54,046 nucleotides of DNA from Tannerellaceae bacterium. Lineage in GTDB: Bacteria; Bacteroidota; Bacteroidia; Bacteroidales; Tannerellaceae. The notes beneath the pieces are model-generated. The model saw nothing but the letters and a program-made list of their open reading frames with translations, had not been told where the DNA came from and did no database searches. This document shows, piece by piece, positions 30,129-38,612 of the stretch. How positions within the stretch are numbered: position 1 is the first letter of the stretch; each line of letters begins with the position of its first letter. The position numbers and the translations under genes are program-made. The stretch is from the NCBI GenBank assembly GCA_021201865.1, contig JAJQEE010000068.1, positions 1 through 54,046 of the forward strand, read 5' to 3'.

Positions 30129-30468
30129 ATTGCTGACTTTTAGGTCATTAGGTGTTGGTTTGATATAAATCTATGGAAAAAAAAGGATTATGAAAGACTA
30201 ATTTGGTTGATATTTTTCAATGAGTCCTCTTATATTACTATAAGTTTTTCTTGCTGTTACTTATTTTGAAAAAAAGAAGAAAGAGCGTTTTCTATTGTAT
30301 GCCATAATGAAACTTTTAGGAGATAAAGGGGCAAAATAGAACAAAAAGGTAAACTAAAAAATATTAATTAAAAAGTTTGGATTTGTACTATCATGGGAAT
30401 ATCATTACTTTCGGCCCGCAAAATAAGATCCTTAACACAAAGATAGATATCGGGTAAAAACAGTATAT
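30129..30468. promoter_or_regulatory. Intergenic region carrying the upp promoter
   Basis: AT-rich, with no gene seen. Near the right end a -33 TTTG (30382-30385) and a near-consensus -7 TACTTTCG (30406-30413) lie 20 bases apart, a likely upp promoter with a leader of about 50 bases. No pyrimidine-responsive attenuator hairpin was recognised. Confidence 0.5.
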
Positions 30469-31122
30469 ATGGAAATTATCAACTTAGGAAGTACGAACAC
30501 TATTTTAAATCGCTTTGTAGCGGAACTTCGGGATGTGAATATTCAGCATGACAGCATGCGTTTTCGCCGGAATATTGAGCGGATTGGTGAGATCATGGCG
30601 TATGAGATTAGTAAAGAATTTGCTTATAGCAAAAAAAATATTCCGTCCCCTTTAGGGATTGCGGAAATGTTTACACCGGATGATCAGGTGGTGATCAGTA
30701 CTATTCTGAGAGCCGGACTTCCTTACCATCAGGGTTTTTTAAGTTATCTGGATCATGCGGAAAATGCATTCGTTTCGGCTTATCGCCGGTATAAAGACCG
30801 CCTGAACTTTGATATCCATATTGAGTATATTGCTTCTCCGGGATTATCGGATAAAACCTTGATCATCACAGATCCCATGTTAGCAACCGGAAGTTCTATG
30901 GAACTGGCCTATGCGGCACTGAAGACGAAAGGTATCCCTGCCCATATTCATGTCGCTTCCATCATTGCCAGTAAACAGGCTTTGGATTATATCCGCGAAA
31001 CGCTGCCGGCAAACAAAACAACTGTATGGGTGGCAGCAGTCGATGAGAGCCTGGACGAACATTCCTACATTGTCCCCGGTTTAGGAGATGCGGGTGATCT
31101 TGCCTATGGAGAAAAAGAATGA
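30469..31122 (+). CDS. upp: Uracil phosphoribosyltransferase
   Basis: A 217-residue salvage enzyme making UMP from uracil and PRPP. The PRPP loop is ITDPMLATGSSMELA, and the uracil-binding end is YIVPGLGDAGDLAYG. The STILRAGLPYHQGFL block is also conserved. Confidence 0.95.
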   Translation: MEIINLGSTNTILNRFVAELRDVNIQHDSMRFRRNIERIGEIMAYEISKEFAYSKKNIPSPLGIAEMFTPDDQVVISTILRAGLPYHQGFLSYLDHAENAFVSAYRRYKDRLNFDIHIEYIASPGLSDKTLIITDPMLATGSSMELAYAALKTKGIPAHIHVASIIASKQALDYIRETLPANKTTVWVAAVDESLDEHSYIVPGLGDAGDLAYGEKE

Positions 31123-31140
31123 TCAGATAAATCTCAATAA

Positions 31141-31172
31141 AAAAGCGGAGTCCTCTAAAAGGCTCCGCTTTT
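31141..31172. terminator. Bidirectional terminator between upp and pgk
   Basis: AAAAGCGGAG (31141-31150) pairs with CTCCGCTTTT (31163-31172); A run on one side and T run on the other let it work for both convergent genes. Confidence 0.85.
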
Positions 31173-31195
31173 TATATATAAGTAAATTATTTATA

Positions 31196-32458
31196 TCAAT
31201 ACCCTCTGATTGCAGCAATACCAGGAAGTGTTTTTCCTTCGATTGCTTCCAGGAGAGCACCACCACCGGTAGACACATAAGAAACCTGGTCAGCAATACC
31301 AAATTTGTTTACGCAGGCTACTGAGTCACCGCCACCCACTAAAGAGAAGGCACCGTTTTTAGTTGCTTCCACAACAGCGTCACCTACTGAACGTGAACCG
31401 TGGGTGAAGTTATCAAATTCAAATACACCTGTAGGACCATTCCAAAGAATTGTTTTAGAATTTTTGATCACTTCAGCATAGATCTTTTCAGTTTCAGGAC
31501 CGATATCCAGACCTTCCCAACCATCAGGAATTTCACCTACCGGTGCGAATTTTGTATTCGCGTCATTGCTGAAACTATCTGCGATCTTGGCATCTACAGC
31601 CAGTACTAAGTTTACCCCTTTTTCTTTTGCTTTTTCGATCAGTTCCAACGCTAACTGCAGTTTGTCATCTTCACAAATTGAATTACCGATCTTACCACCT
31701 TTTGCTTTGGTGAATGTGTAAGTCATACCACCTGTGATAATCAGGTTATCTACTTTATCTAACAGGTTTTCAATGATTTCAATTTTGGAAGAGACTTTAG
31801 AACCACCCATGATCGCAGTGAACGGACGGTTGATGTCGTTCATTACTTTCTGAACTGCCAATACTTCTTTTTCCATCAGGTAACCAAACATTTTGTTGTC
31901 TGCGTCAAAATATTCAGCAATCAGTGCGGTTGAAGCATGTGCACGGTGAGCAGTTCCAAAGGCATCGTTCACATAACAATCAGCATAAGAAGCTAATTTT
32001 TTTGTGAATTCTTTCTGGCTTTCTTTTACAGCTTTTTTAGCGGCTGCTTTTTCTTCGTCAGAAGCATCGGCTGCCAAACCTCTGGGTTTCCCTTCTTCTT
32101 CTGCATAAAAACGAAGATTTTCCAATAATAATGCCTGGCCTGGTTGTAAAGCCGCCGCTTTTTTAGCAGCATCTTCACCTACACAGTCGTTTGCAAACTG
32201 TACATCAACTCCTAACAGTTCAGAAACACGGCTTAAAATGTGCTCCAGAGAAAATTTAGCATCTACACCTTTCGGACGGCCTAAGTGCGAACCAATGATC
32301 GGACTGCCCCCATCTGCCAGTATTTTTTTCAAAGTCGGAAGAGCGGCACGGATACGAGTGTCGTCTGTGATGTTAAAGTTCTCATCCAATGGAACGTTGA
32401 AGTCAACTCTTACAAATGCCTTTTTGCCGGCAAAATTGAATTTGTCAATCGTTTGCAT
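31196..32458 (-). CDS. pgk: Phosphoglycerate kinase
   Basis: A 420-residue glycolytic enzyme making ATP from 1,3-bisphosphoglycerate. Conserved blocks: [11 protein letters not shown], the HLGRPKG substrate site, the [12 protein letters not shown] hinge, NGPTGVFE and the C-terminal [10 protein letters not shown]. It stands alone, with a -7 box TAAGTTTG at 32513-32506. Confidence 0.97.
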   Translation of the reverse strand: MQTIDKFNFAGKKAFVRVDFNVPLDENFNITDDTRIRAALPTLKKILADGGSPIIGSHLGRPKGVDAKFSLEHILSRVSELLGVDVQFANDCVGEDAAKKAAALQPGQALLLENLRFYAEEEGKPRGLAADASDEEKAAAKKAVKESQKEFTKKLASYADCYVNDAFGTAHRAHASTALIAEYFDADNKMFGYLMEKEVLAVQKVMNDINRPFTAIMGGSKVSSKIEIIENLLDKVDNLIITGGMTYTFTKAKGGKIGNSICEDDKLQLALELIEKAKEKGVNLVLAVDAKIADSFSNDANTKFAPVGEIPDGWEGLDIGPETEKIYAEVIKNSKTILWNGPTGVFEFDNFTHGSRSVGDAVVEATKNGAFSLVGGGDSVACVNKFGIADQVSYVSTGGGALLEAIEGKTLPGIAAIRGY

Positions 32459-32505
32459 AACTTTTATAATTAGAATTGTATTAAAATATCACATTTAAAG
32501 CATTG

Positions 32506-32513
32506 CAAACTTA
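32506..32513 (-). promoter_or_regulatory. -7 promoter box of pgk
   Basis: TAAGTTTG on the minus strand, 47 bases before the start codon; matches TAnnTTTG. Confidence 0.45.
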
Positions 32514-32552
32514 CATAAAAATATTTTATTTCCGTTGTAAGTTACAATATAA

Positions 32553-33023
32553 TTATTCGGTTAATTTGAAGCGTAAACGGAGTCTTCCTTCCTTGTAATC
32601 GTGGTTCAGTAATTTAAAATGACCGATCTCCGAAGTATTCTCTACATGATCTCCTATGCAGGCACAGGCGTCGTAGTCTCCTATATATACAATCCGTAAC
32701 GTATCGCTTACATTTTCAGGTAATTTACGTAAGTCTACAATATCTCCGGCCTCTTCTTTCGGCAGGAATTTAATGGTAACAGGCAGGTGCTGATCAATCA
32801 CTTCATTGATCTGTTTTTCAACGTCTGCCATTTGCTCTGCAGTGGGAGCTTCCGCTAAGCTATAATCACACTTGGATTTTTTCCGTTCGATATGTGCATT
32901 CATTGAACGCGGACAACCGAACATCCTCACCATGGTCTGGTTTAATATATGCTCTGCGGTATGCATCGGAGGATACTCCTTTTTGTTATGTTCGTTTAAT
33001 GAAACCTGTTCCGGTGTATTCAT
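32553..33023 (-). CDS. AlaX-like alanyl-tRNA editing protein
   Basis: A 156-residue stand-alone editing domain related to the AlaRS second additional domain. The zinc ligands are HTAEH (HxxxH, about residues 21-25) and CIGDH (CxxxH). Such proteins deacylate mischarged tRNA-Ala (Ser or Gly). It lacks the N-terminal glycine-rich extension of larger AlaX types. Divergent from panB, with a -7 box TATCTTTG at 33062-33055. Confidence 0.85.
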   Translation of the reverse strand: MNTPEQVSLNEHNKKEYPPMHTAEHILNQTMVRMFGCPRSMNAHIERKKSKCDYSLAEAPTAEQMADVEKQINEVIDQHLPVTIKFLPKEEAGDIVDLRKLPENVSDTLRIVYIGDYDACACIGDHVENTSEIGHFKLLNHDYKEGRLRLRFKLTE

Positions 33024-33054
33024 GGTTATATTGTAAAGATAATTAATTCAGACG

Positions 33055-33105
33055 CAAAGATATTCAAATCTTGTTGAAAACAGAATGAACTTTTACATAC
33101 CTTTG
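33055..33105. promoter_or_regulatory. Divergent AlaX/panB promoters
   Basis: Plus strand: -33 TTG (33074-33076), 21 bases, -7 TACCTTTG (33098-33105) for panB. Minus strand: -7 TATCTTTG (33062-33055) for the AlaX-like gene. Confidence 0.6.
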
Positions 33106-33132
33106 TCGCCTGAAACTATAAAATGAAATAGT

Positions 33133-33954
33133 ATGTCAGTTGCACAGTCAGATAATACCAGGAAGGTGACGACTCATCGCCTGATAGAAATGAAAAAACG
33201 TGGTGAAAAAATCTCGATGCTTACCGCGTATGATTATTCGATGGCTTCTATTATTGATCAGGCAGGAATGGATGTGATCTTAGTAGGAGATTCTGCATCC
33301 AATGTAATGGCTGGAAATGTAACCACCCTACCTATGACATTAGATCAGATGATCTATCACGGACAATCCGTAACCAAGGCTGTAAAAAGAGCATTAGTAG
33401 TGGTAGATCTTCCTTTCGGAACATATCAGGGAAATTCCAAGCAGGCGCTGGCCTCTGCGATCCGTGTGATGAAAGAATCAAATGCGGAAGCGATCAAACT
33501 GGAAGGAGGATCGGAGATCCGGGAATCGATCGAACGTATTCTGTGCGCAGGTATCCCGGTGATGGGACATTTGGGATTAACTCCGCAATCTATCAATAAA
33601 TTCGGAACTTATACCGTTCGTGCAAAAGAAGAGGCAGAGGCGCAAAAGTTGATCAAAGATGCCCATCTGTTAGAAGAGATTGGCTGTTTTGGCATTGTGA
33701 TAGAAAAAGTTCCCGCAAAACTAGCGGGACAGATTGCTTCTGAACTGACAATTCCGATCATTGGTATCGGAGCAGGAGGATCTGTGGATGGGCAGGTACT
33801 GGTGATGCATGATATGTTAGGAATCAATAAAGGATTTTCTCCTCGTTTCCTGAGAAGATATGCTGACCTTCATACAGAGATCACGAAGGCTGTTCAGAGC
33901 TATATAGAAGATGTGAAATCCTCGGATTTTCCGAATGAAAGTGAACAGTATTAA
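33133..33954 (+). CDS. panB: 3-methyl-2-oxobutanoate hydroxymethyltransferase
   Basis: A 273-residue enzyme making ketopantoate for pantothenate and CoA synthesis. Conserved blocks: [49 protein letters not shown], and the catalytic-site glutamate in GIVIEKVPA. Length is normal. The convergent PHP gene ends 14 bp away. Confidence 0.96.
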   Translation: MSVAQSDNTRKVTTHRLIEMKKRGEKISMLTAYDYSMASIIDQAGMDVILVGDSASNVMAGNVTTLPMTLDQMIYHGQSVTKAVKRALVVVDLPFGTYQGNSKQALASAIRVMKESNAEAIKLEGGSEIRESIERILCAGIPVMGHLGLTPQSINKFGTYTVRAKEEAEAQKLIKDAHLLEEIGCFGIVIEKVPAKLAGQIASELTIPIIGIGAGGSVDGQVLVMHDMLGINKGFSPRFLRRYADLHTEITKAVQSYIEDVKSSDFPNESEQY

Positions 33955-33968
33955 AGAGGAACATCCTG

Positions 33969-34796
33969 TCATTCCCCGTTGACCAGTTCACGGGTGGAAC
34001 GGAATCCGGCCTCTTTTAAAAGCATAAAAGCCTCTTCCCGGCCATCATTTACCAGATCCGGGAAGTGGCAATCAGAATTAACTATAACCGGGATCTTCAT
34101 CTCATTTAGTAACGGCAAAAACTGAAGATGCGGGAACGTTTCCTTTTTCCGGGCCATATTCTTCGTATTGATCTCTACCATCAGCCCTTTCTCGGAGATC
34201 AGTTTGAGTAAATCTTTAAAGGGTCGGAGATACCAATCCGCTTCGGGGGAAAAGATCTCATACCGGCTACTGTTCATATATACTTTATCCATGTGCCCCA
34301 CGATATCAATCCCTCCGGATTCTACCATGTTCATACTGGAATTAAAATACTGTGCAACCAACTTACGAACATCTCCGTCGAAGTATTTCTCTATTCCTTT
34401 CCGCATATCGGCAAATTTCCCATCAATGCAGACCATATTCTCTTCTGTCAGAACAGAAGAAACCGGCAGAAAATGAATAGAACCGATCCGGTAATCCAAC
34501 GGAAGTTCACGGAAATAGGAAATGGAAGGATTATAACTCTCATCCAGATAATCAATTTCCATGCCTGTATACACTTCAATCTGCTCTTCATACTTCTCTT
34601 TTAGCCGGTTAATTTCTGTCAGGTATTCCGGTACATCTCCCGCCGACATATTCCAGAAAGTTTCGAATGGAAGAGGGGAGTGGGAAGAAAAACCATAGGC
34701 CCGAAACCCTTTGGCTATGGCAAACTTTAAAAAATCCTCCGGACCACTCCGCCCGTCGCAAAATGTACAGTGACTATGATAATTACTTAGTTGCAT
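33969..34796 (-). CDS. PHP-domain phosphatase, histidinol-phosphatase-like
   Basis: A 275-residue PHP hydrolase. Metal ligands are seen in NYHSHCTFCDG (first HxH), FSSHSPLPF, GMEIDYL, GSIHFLP, GHMDKVY and NSDCHFP. It resembles HisK-type histidinol phosphatase, but no other histidine gene is close, so another phosphoester is possible. It lies 88 bp downstream of kbl, with palindromic element copy 2 in the gap. Confidence 0.8.
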   Translation of the reverse strand: MQLSNYHSHCTFCDGRSGPEDFLKFAIAKGFRAYGFSSHSPLPFETFWNMSAGDVPEYLTEINRLKEKYEEQIEVYTGMEIDYLDESYNPSISYFRELPLDYRIGSIHFLPVSSVLTEENMVCIDGKFADMRKGIEKYFDGDVRKLVAQYFNSSMNMVESGGIDIVGHMDKVYMNSSRYEIFSPEADWYLRPFKDLLKLISEKGLMVEINTKNMARKKETFPHLQFLPLLNEMKIPVIVNSDCHFPDLVNDGREEAFMLLKEAGFRSTRELVNGE

Positions 34797-34817
34797 CGTG
34801 CTCTTTTTAGTAGTCAG

Positions 34818-34883
34818 GGAGTTAAGTAGACATAGAACTTATGTTCTGTTTGTCTACTCCAACTCCTTTGACTGCTTAACTCC
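34818..34883. repeat. Dispersed palindromic element, copy 2
   Basis: GGAGTTaaGTAGAC (34818-34831) faces GTCTACtccAACTCC (34852-34866), with an inner AGAAC/GTTCT stem (34834-34838 with 34843-34847). Read on the minus strand from 34883 to 34855 it closely matches 18388-18418. It starts immediately after the kbl stop codon. Confidence 0.65.
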
Positions 34884-36074
34884 TTATTTGATTACTTTCA
34901 ACTCTTTCCCGACTTTGATGAAAGCAGCGATCGCTTTATCCAGATGTGCTGTTTCATGACCGGCAGAAAGCTGGACGCGAATGCGTGCCTGTTCTTTCGG
35001 AACCACCGGATAATAAAATCCGGTTACATAGATACCCTCTTCCTGCATACGGGCAGCGAAATCCTGTGACAGCTTGGCATCATACAGCATGACGGCACAG
35101 ATGGCAGACTGAGTCGGTTTGATATCAAATCCGGCGGCCATCATTTTCTCACAGAAATAAGAAACATTCTGGATCAGTTTAGTATGTAGCTCATCACTTT
35201 CATTCAGGATACTGAACATTTCCAGACTGGCACCTACGATAGCCGGAGCCAAGGAATTAGAGAACAGATAAGGGCGGGAGCGTTGACGAAGGATGTCAAT
35301 GATCTCTTTTTTCCCGGTTGTAAATCCACCCATCGCACCACCAAATGCTTTTCCTAATGTCCCGGTAAAAATATCGATCTGTCCGTAACAGTTAAATTGT
35401 TCTGCCACACCACGTCCGGTTGGGCCTACCACACCGGCGGAATGGGATTCGTCTACCATCACCAGGGCGTCATACTTTTCAGCTAATGCACAAATCCGGT
35501 CCATGGGTGCCACGTTGCCATCCATAGAGAAAACCCCATCCGTTGCAATGATGCGAAAACGTTGTGCCTGTGCTTCCTGCAAACATCTTTCCAGGTCAGC
35601 CATATCCGCGTTTGCATAGCGGTACCGTTTGGCTTTGCATAAACGTACCCCATCAATGATAGAGGCGTGATTTAAAGCGTCTGAAATGATCGCATCCTCT
35701 TCTGATAATAACGGTTCAAAAAGTCCCCCGTTCGCATCGAAGCAGGCTGCGTATAAAATCGTATCTTCTGTCTTGAAGTAGTCAGAGATGGTAGCTTCCA
35801 GTTTTTTATGAAGATCCTGTGTCCCACAGATAAATCGTACGGAAGACATCCCATATCCACGGGTGTCCAATGTCTTTTTAGCAGCGTCTATCAACCGTTG
35901 GTTGTCTGACAGCCCCAGATAGTTGTTGGCACAAAAGTTTAATACTTCCTCTCCATTGTTTACCTGAATGTCTGCTTTCTGAGGAGTCGTAATGATCCGT
36001 TCATTTTTGTAGAGTCCGGCAGCTTTGATATTGGCCAGCTCTCCGGCTAAGAAGTCCTGAAATTTTCCGTACAT
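34884..36074 (-). CDS. kbl: Glycine C-acetyltransferase (2-amino-3-ketobutyrate CoA ligase)
   Basis: A 396-residue PLP enzyme of the alpha-oxoamine synthase family, cleaving 2-amino-3-ketobutyrate to glycine and acetyl-CoA in threonine breakdown. The PLP lysine is in TGTLGKAFGGAMGG; MVDESHSAGVVGPTGRG and FCANNYLGLS are diagnostic. Length equals Kbl. No threonine dehydrogenase gene is adjacent, and related acyl-CoA ligases (BioF, serine palmitoyltransferase) are the alternatives, though the match is best to Kbl. Confidence 0.93.
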   Translation of the reverse strand: MYGKFQDFLAGELANIKAAGLYKNERIITTPQKADIQVNNGEEVLNFCANNYLGLSDNQRLIDAAKKTLDTRGYGMSSVRFICGTQDLHKKLEATISDYFKTEDTILYAACFDANGGLFEPLLSEEDAIISDALNHASIIDGVRLCKAKRYRYANADMADLERCLQEAQAQRFRIIATDGVFSMDGNVAPMDRICALAEKYDALVMVDESHSAGVVGPTGRGVAEQFNCYGQIDIFTGTLGKAFGGAMGGFTTGKKEIIDILRQRSRPYLFSNSLAPAIVGASLEMFSILNESDELHTKLIQNVSYFCEKMMAAGFDIKPTQSAICAVMLYDAKLSQDFAARMQEEGIYVTGFYYPVVPKEQARIRVQLSAGHETAHLDKAIAAFIKVGKELKVIK

Positions 36075-36203
36075 ATCATTTTAGTTTTTTGTTAGTATTA
36101 CTTTATTTAAGTATCGTTTTTATTTGTCCTACAAAGGTGATACTTTTTGGCGAATATTTTATTTCCAAAACCTAAAAACCTTATTTTTCATACAGTATCA
36201 TTT

Positions 36204-38441
36204 CTATTTCTCCGTTTCTCCCTGTTTAGATCCTTTTAAGCGTAAACTGTTCACCACAACAGAGACCGAGCTGAAAGCCATGGCGGCACTCGCCAGCACA
36301 GGACTTAACAAAATTCCAAAAGACGGATATAATATACCTGCGGCAACCGGTATACCGATCAGGTTGTAGATGAAAGCCCAGAAAAGATTCTGATGGATTA
36401 AGCGAACGGAACTCCGGGAAATCCGGATCGCTTTGGAAAGCAGAGACAGGTCGGAGGTAATAAGCGTAACCATTGCTACATTCATCGCTGTTTCATCCCC
36501 TTTTCCCATGGCGATACTTACATCCGCACGTGCCAGCGCCTGTGAATCATAGATCCCGTCTCCAACCATAGCCACCTTTCTTCCGGCAGCCTGTAAGGCC
36601 AGAATATAATTCTCTTTTTCTTCAGGTAACAGCTGTGCCCTGAAATGGCGGATCCCAAGTTGTTTCGCAACAGTTGCAACATCCTGCTCACGGTCTCCGG
36701 ATAGTATATGGATTTCAACGCCCTGCTTTTGCAGGGCAGGAATCGTGGAAAAGGAGGATCTTTTAATAGGGCCAGTGACAGCGATAATGGCCAGCAGACT
36801 TTTAGCATCTCCGTAATATACCACCCTTTTGCATTCGTTTTCCCATTTGCGGGCTCTTTTTCGGATACATTCCGGGATTTCTACTCCCGAATGCTGCGCT
36901 AATGGCAGATTACCGACCCAATAACTGACCTCACCTACCTGCATACGGACTCCCTGGCCTGGGATACTTTCAAATCCGGTAGGTTCGAATGCGGTCCCGC
37001 CGGAATCTTCCAGCCAGCGGGTAATCGCAGGGGATAAAGGATCCTCAGACTTTAATTCCGCGGTATACAAAATATCCAGATAACAGACATGCGGTTCGGT
37101 TTGCCAACAGGAATCTGTGACCGTTGGAACCCCTTCGGTCAGGATCCCGGTTTTGTCTAATATAAGTGTATCGACTCTGCAAAGGTTTTCAAGAGCAAAA
37201 GCATCTTTAATCAGAATATGATTGTCCGCCGCTTTTCCGATCCCTACCATCGTCGCAATGGGGGCTGCCAATCCCAACGCACAGGGACAGGCGATGACCA
37301 ATACGGAGACAGCAGTCAGGACAGCATAGGGTAAATAGCTTTCTCCTCCAATCAACCACCAACATAAAAAGGTGATGAGGGCAAGACCTAATAATACCGG
37401 AACAAAAATGCTACTGATTTTATCTACGATCCGTTGCACCGGAGCTTTGCTTCCCTGGGCTTCCCGGATCATCCTGACCATATGGGCCAGTACCGTTTCT
37501 TTTCCTGTTTGAGTGACAGAAAGAATAAAAGTCCCTTTTTGATTGATCGTCCCGGCTAATACTTTATCTCCTTTGGTTTTCCCGGTAGGAGAGGATTCAC
37601 CGCTGATCATGCTTTCATCCACAGAAGAAGAACCTTCCGTAACAATCCCGTCTACAGGAATTCTTTCGTCCGGATGAATAGGGATCAGGTCTCCTATTTG
37701 AAGCAGGGAGATCGGGACCTTCTCTTCTTTTCCCTCTTTTATCCGCAGAGCCATCCGGGGCTGTAAACCCAGAAGCCCATGGATAGCGAAAGTGGTTTCC
37801 TGTCTGGCTTTTTCCTCTATGAGTTTTCCTAATAGCACAAAAGCGATGATTATTCCGGCCGCCTCATAGTACACATGTGGAGTGATTCCCCGGTGTATCC
37901 AGAATTCGGGGTATAAAGTATTGAATAAACTAAACAGGAAAGCGATCGAGGTACTGATCGCAACCAGCGTGTCCATATTGGGTTGTCTCCGGAAAAGGTT
38001 CCGGAAACCGTTTATGTAAAAGGAACGTCCGGAAAGGAGGATGACCCCTATGGTCAGTAACATCATAGTCCAGTTCACATAAGAAGCCGACTGGAAAAAT
38101 GTACCCAACAGAATAAGAGGAAAGCATAAAATCCATGCGCCGATGGTCTTTCGTTTAAGAGAAGGATCGTGTTGGTTACTTTCTTCGTCCGGTATACCAT
38201 CTGAACTTTCTTCATCTAATAGCAGGTCATATCCGGCGTTCCGGACGGCCTGTTGTATCTTTGGAAGTGAAACGGCGTCCCGGTAAAAGGAAACGTTTAA
38301 AGACTGGGTCGCAAAATGGACAGCCGCACACTGGATTCCCGGCAGTGACTTTACTGTATTTTCCACATGATGAGCGCAGATGGCACATCCCATATCTAAC
38401 ACAGGTAAAACTTTTGTGACTAAAGTATCTGCCTTTTTCAT
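36204..38441 (-). CDS. Copper-type P1B ATPase with altered catalytic motifs
   Basis: A 745-residue heavy-metal ATPase of CopA shape: one metal-binding domain with CAIC (Cys19, Cys22), eight membrane helices and the metal-transport motif CPCALGLAAP. Several normally invariant motifs differ: actuator SGES instead of TGE, phosphorylation DKTGILTEG instead of DKTGTLT, SEDPL instead of the SEHPL nucleotide motif, and GDGIYDS instead of GDGINDS. The phosphorylated Asp is kept. The protein may transport slowly, have another role or carry sequencing errors. It stands alone with no copper chaperone nearby. Confidence 0.88.
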   Translation of the reverse strand: MKKADTLVTKVLPVLDMGCAICAHHVENTVKSLPGIQCAAVHFATQSLNVSFYRDAVSLPKIQQAVRNAGYDLLLDEESSDGIPDEESNQHDPSLKRKTIGAWILCFPLILLGTFFQSASYVNWTMMLLTIGVILLSGRSFYINGFRNLFRRQPNMDTLVAISTSIAFLFSLFNTLYPEFWIHRGITPHVYYEAAGIIIAFVLLGKLIEEKARQETTFAIHGLLGLQPRMALRIKEGKEEKVPISLLQIGDLIPIHPDERIPVDGIVTEGSSSVDESMISGESSPTGKTKGDKVLAGTINQKGTFILSVTQTGKETVLAHMVRMIREAQGSKAPVQRIVDKISSIFVPVLLGLALITFLCWWLIGGESYLPYAVLTAVSVLVIACPCALGLAAPIATMVGIGKAADNHILIKDAFALENLCRVDTLILDKTGILTEGVPTVTDSCWQTEPHVCYLDILYTAELKSEDPLSPAITRWLEDSGGTAFEPTGFESIPGQGVRMQVGEVSYWVGNLPLAQHSGVEIPECIRKRARKWENECKRVVYYGDAKSLLAIIAVTGPIKRSSFSTIPALQKQGVEIHILSGDREQDVATVAKQLGIRHFRAQLLPEEKENYILALQAAGRKVAMVGDGIYDSQALARADVSIAMGKGDETAMNVAMVTLITSDLSLLSKAIRISRSSVRLIHQNLFWAFIYNLIGIPVAAGILYPSFGILLSPVLASAAMAFSSVSVVVNSLRLKGSKQGETEK

Positions 38442-38583
38442 GCTGTGATCTTAACGGATATAGTTTAAATAAAACAATTCTTGGGATAAATTTGTTTTTA
38501 TCGGTTAAGTTGACTGATAAAGGCATATGTAGACGGGTACAATCTCCGTAGGCCGCAAAGATAAATAATTCAGTACGTTTTTA

Positions 38584-38591
38584 TACCTTTG
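38584..38591 (+). promoter_or_regulatory. -7 promoter box of the helicase gene
   Basis: TACCTTTG overlaps the TTG at 38589, so that TTG lies upstream of the transcript start and cannot be the translation start; GTG 38613 is preferred. Confidence 0.55.
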
Positions 38592-38612
38592 CAGTTCAAA
38601 AATATAAAACAC

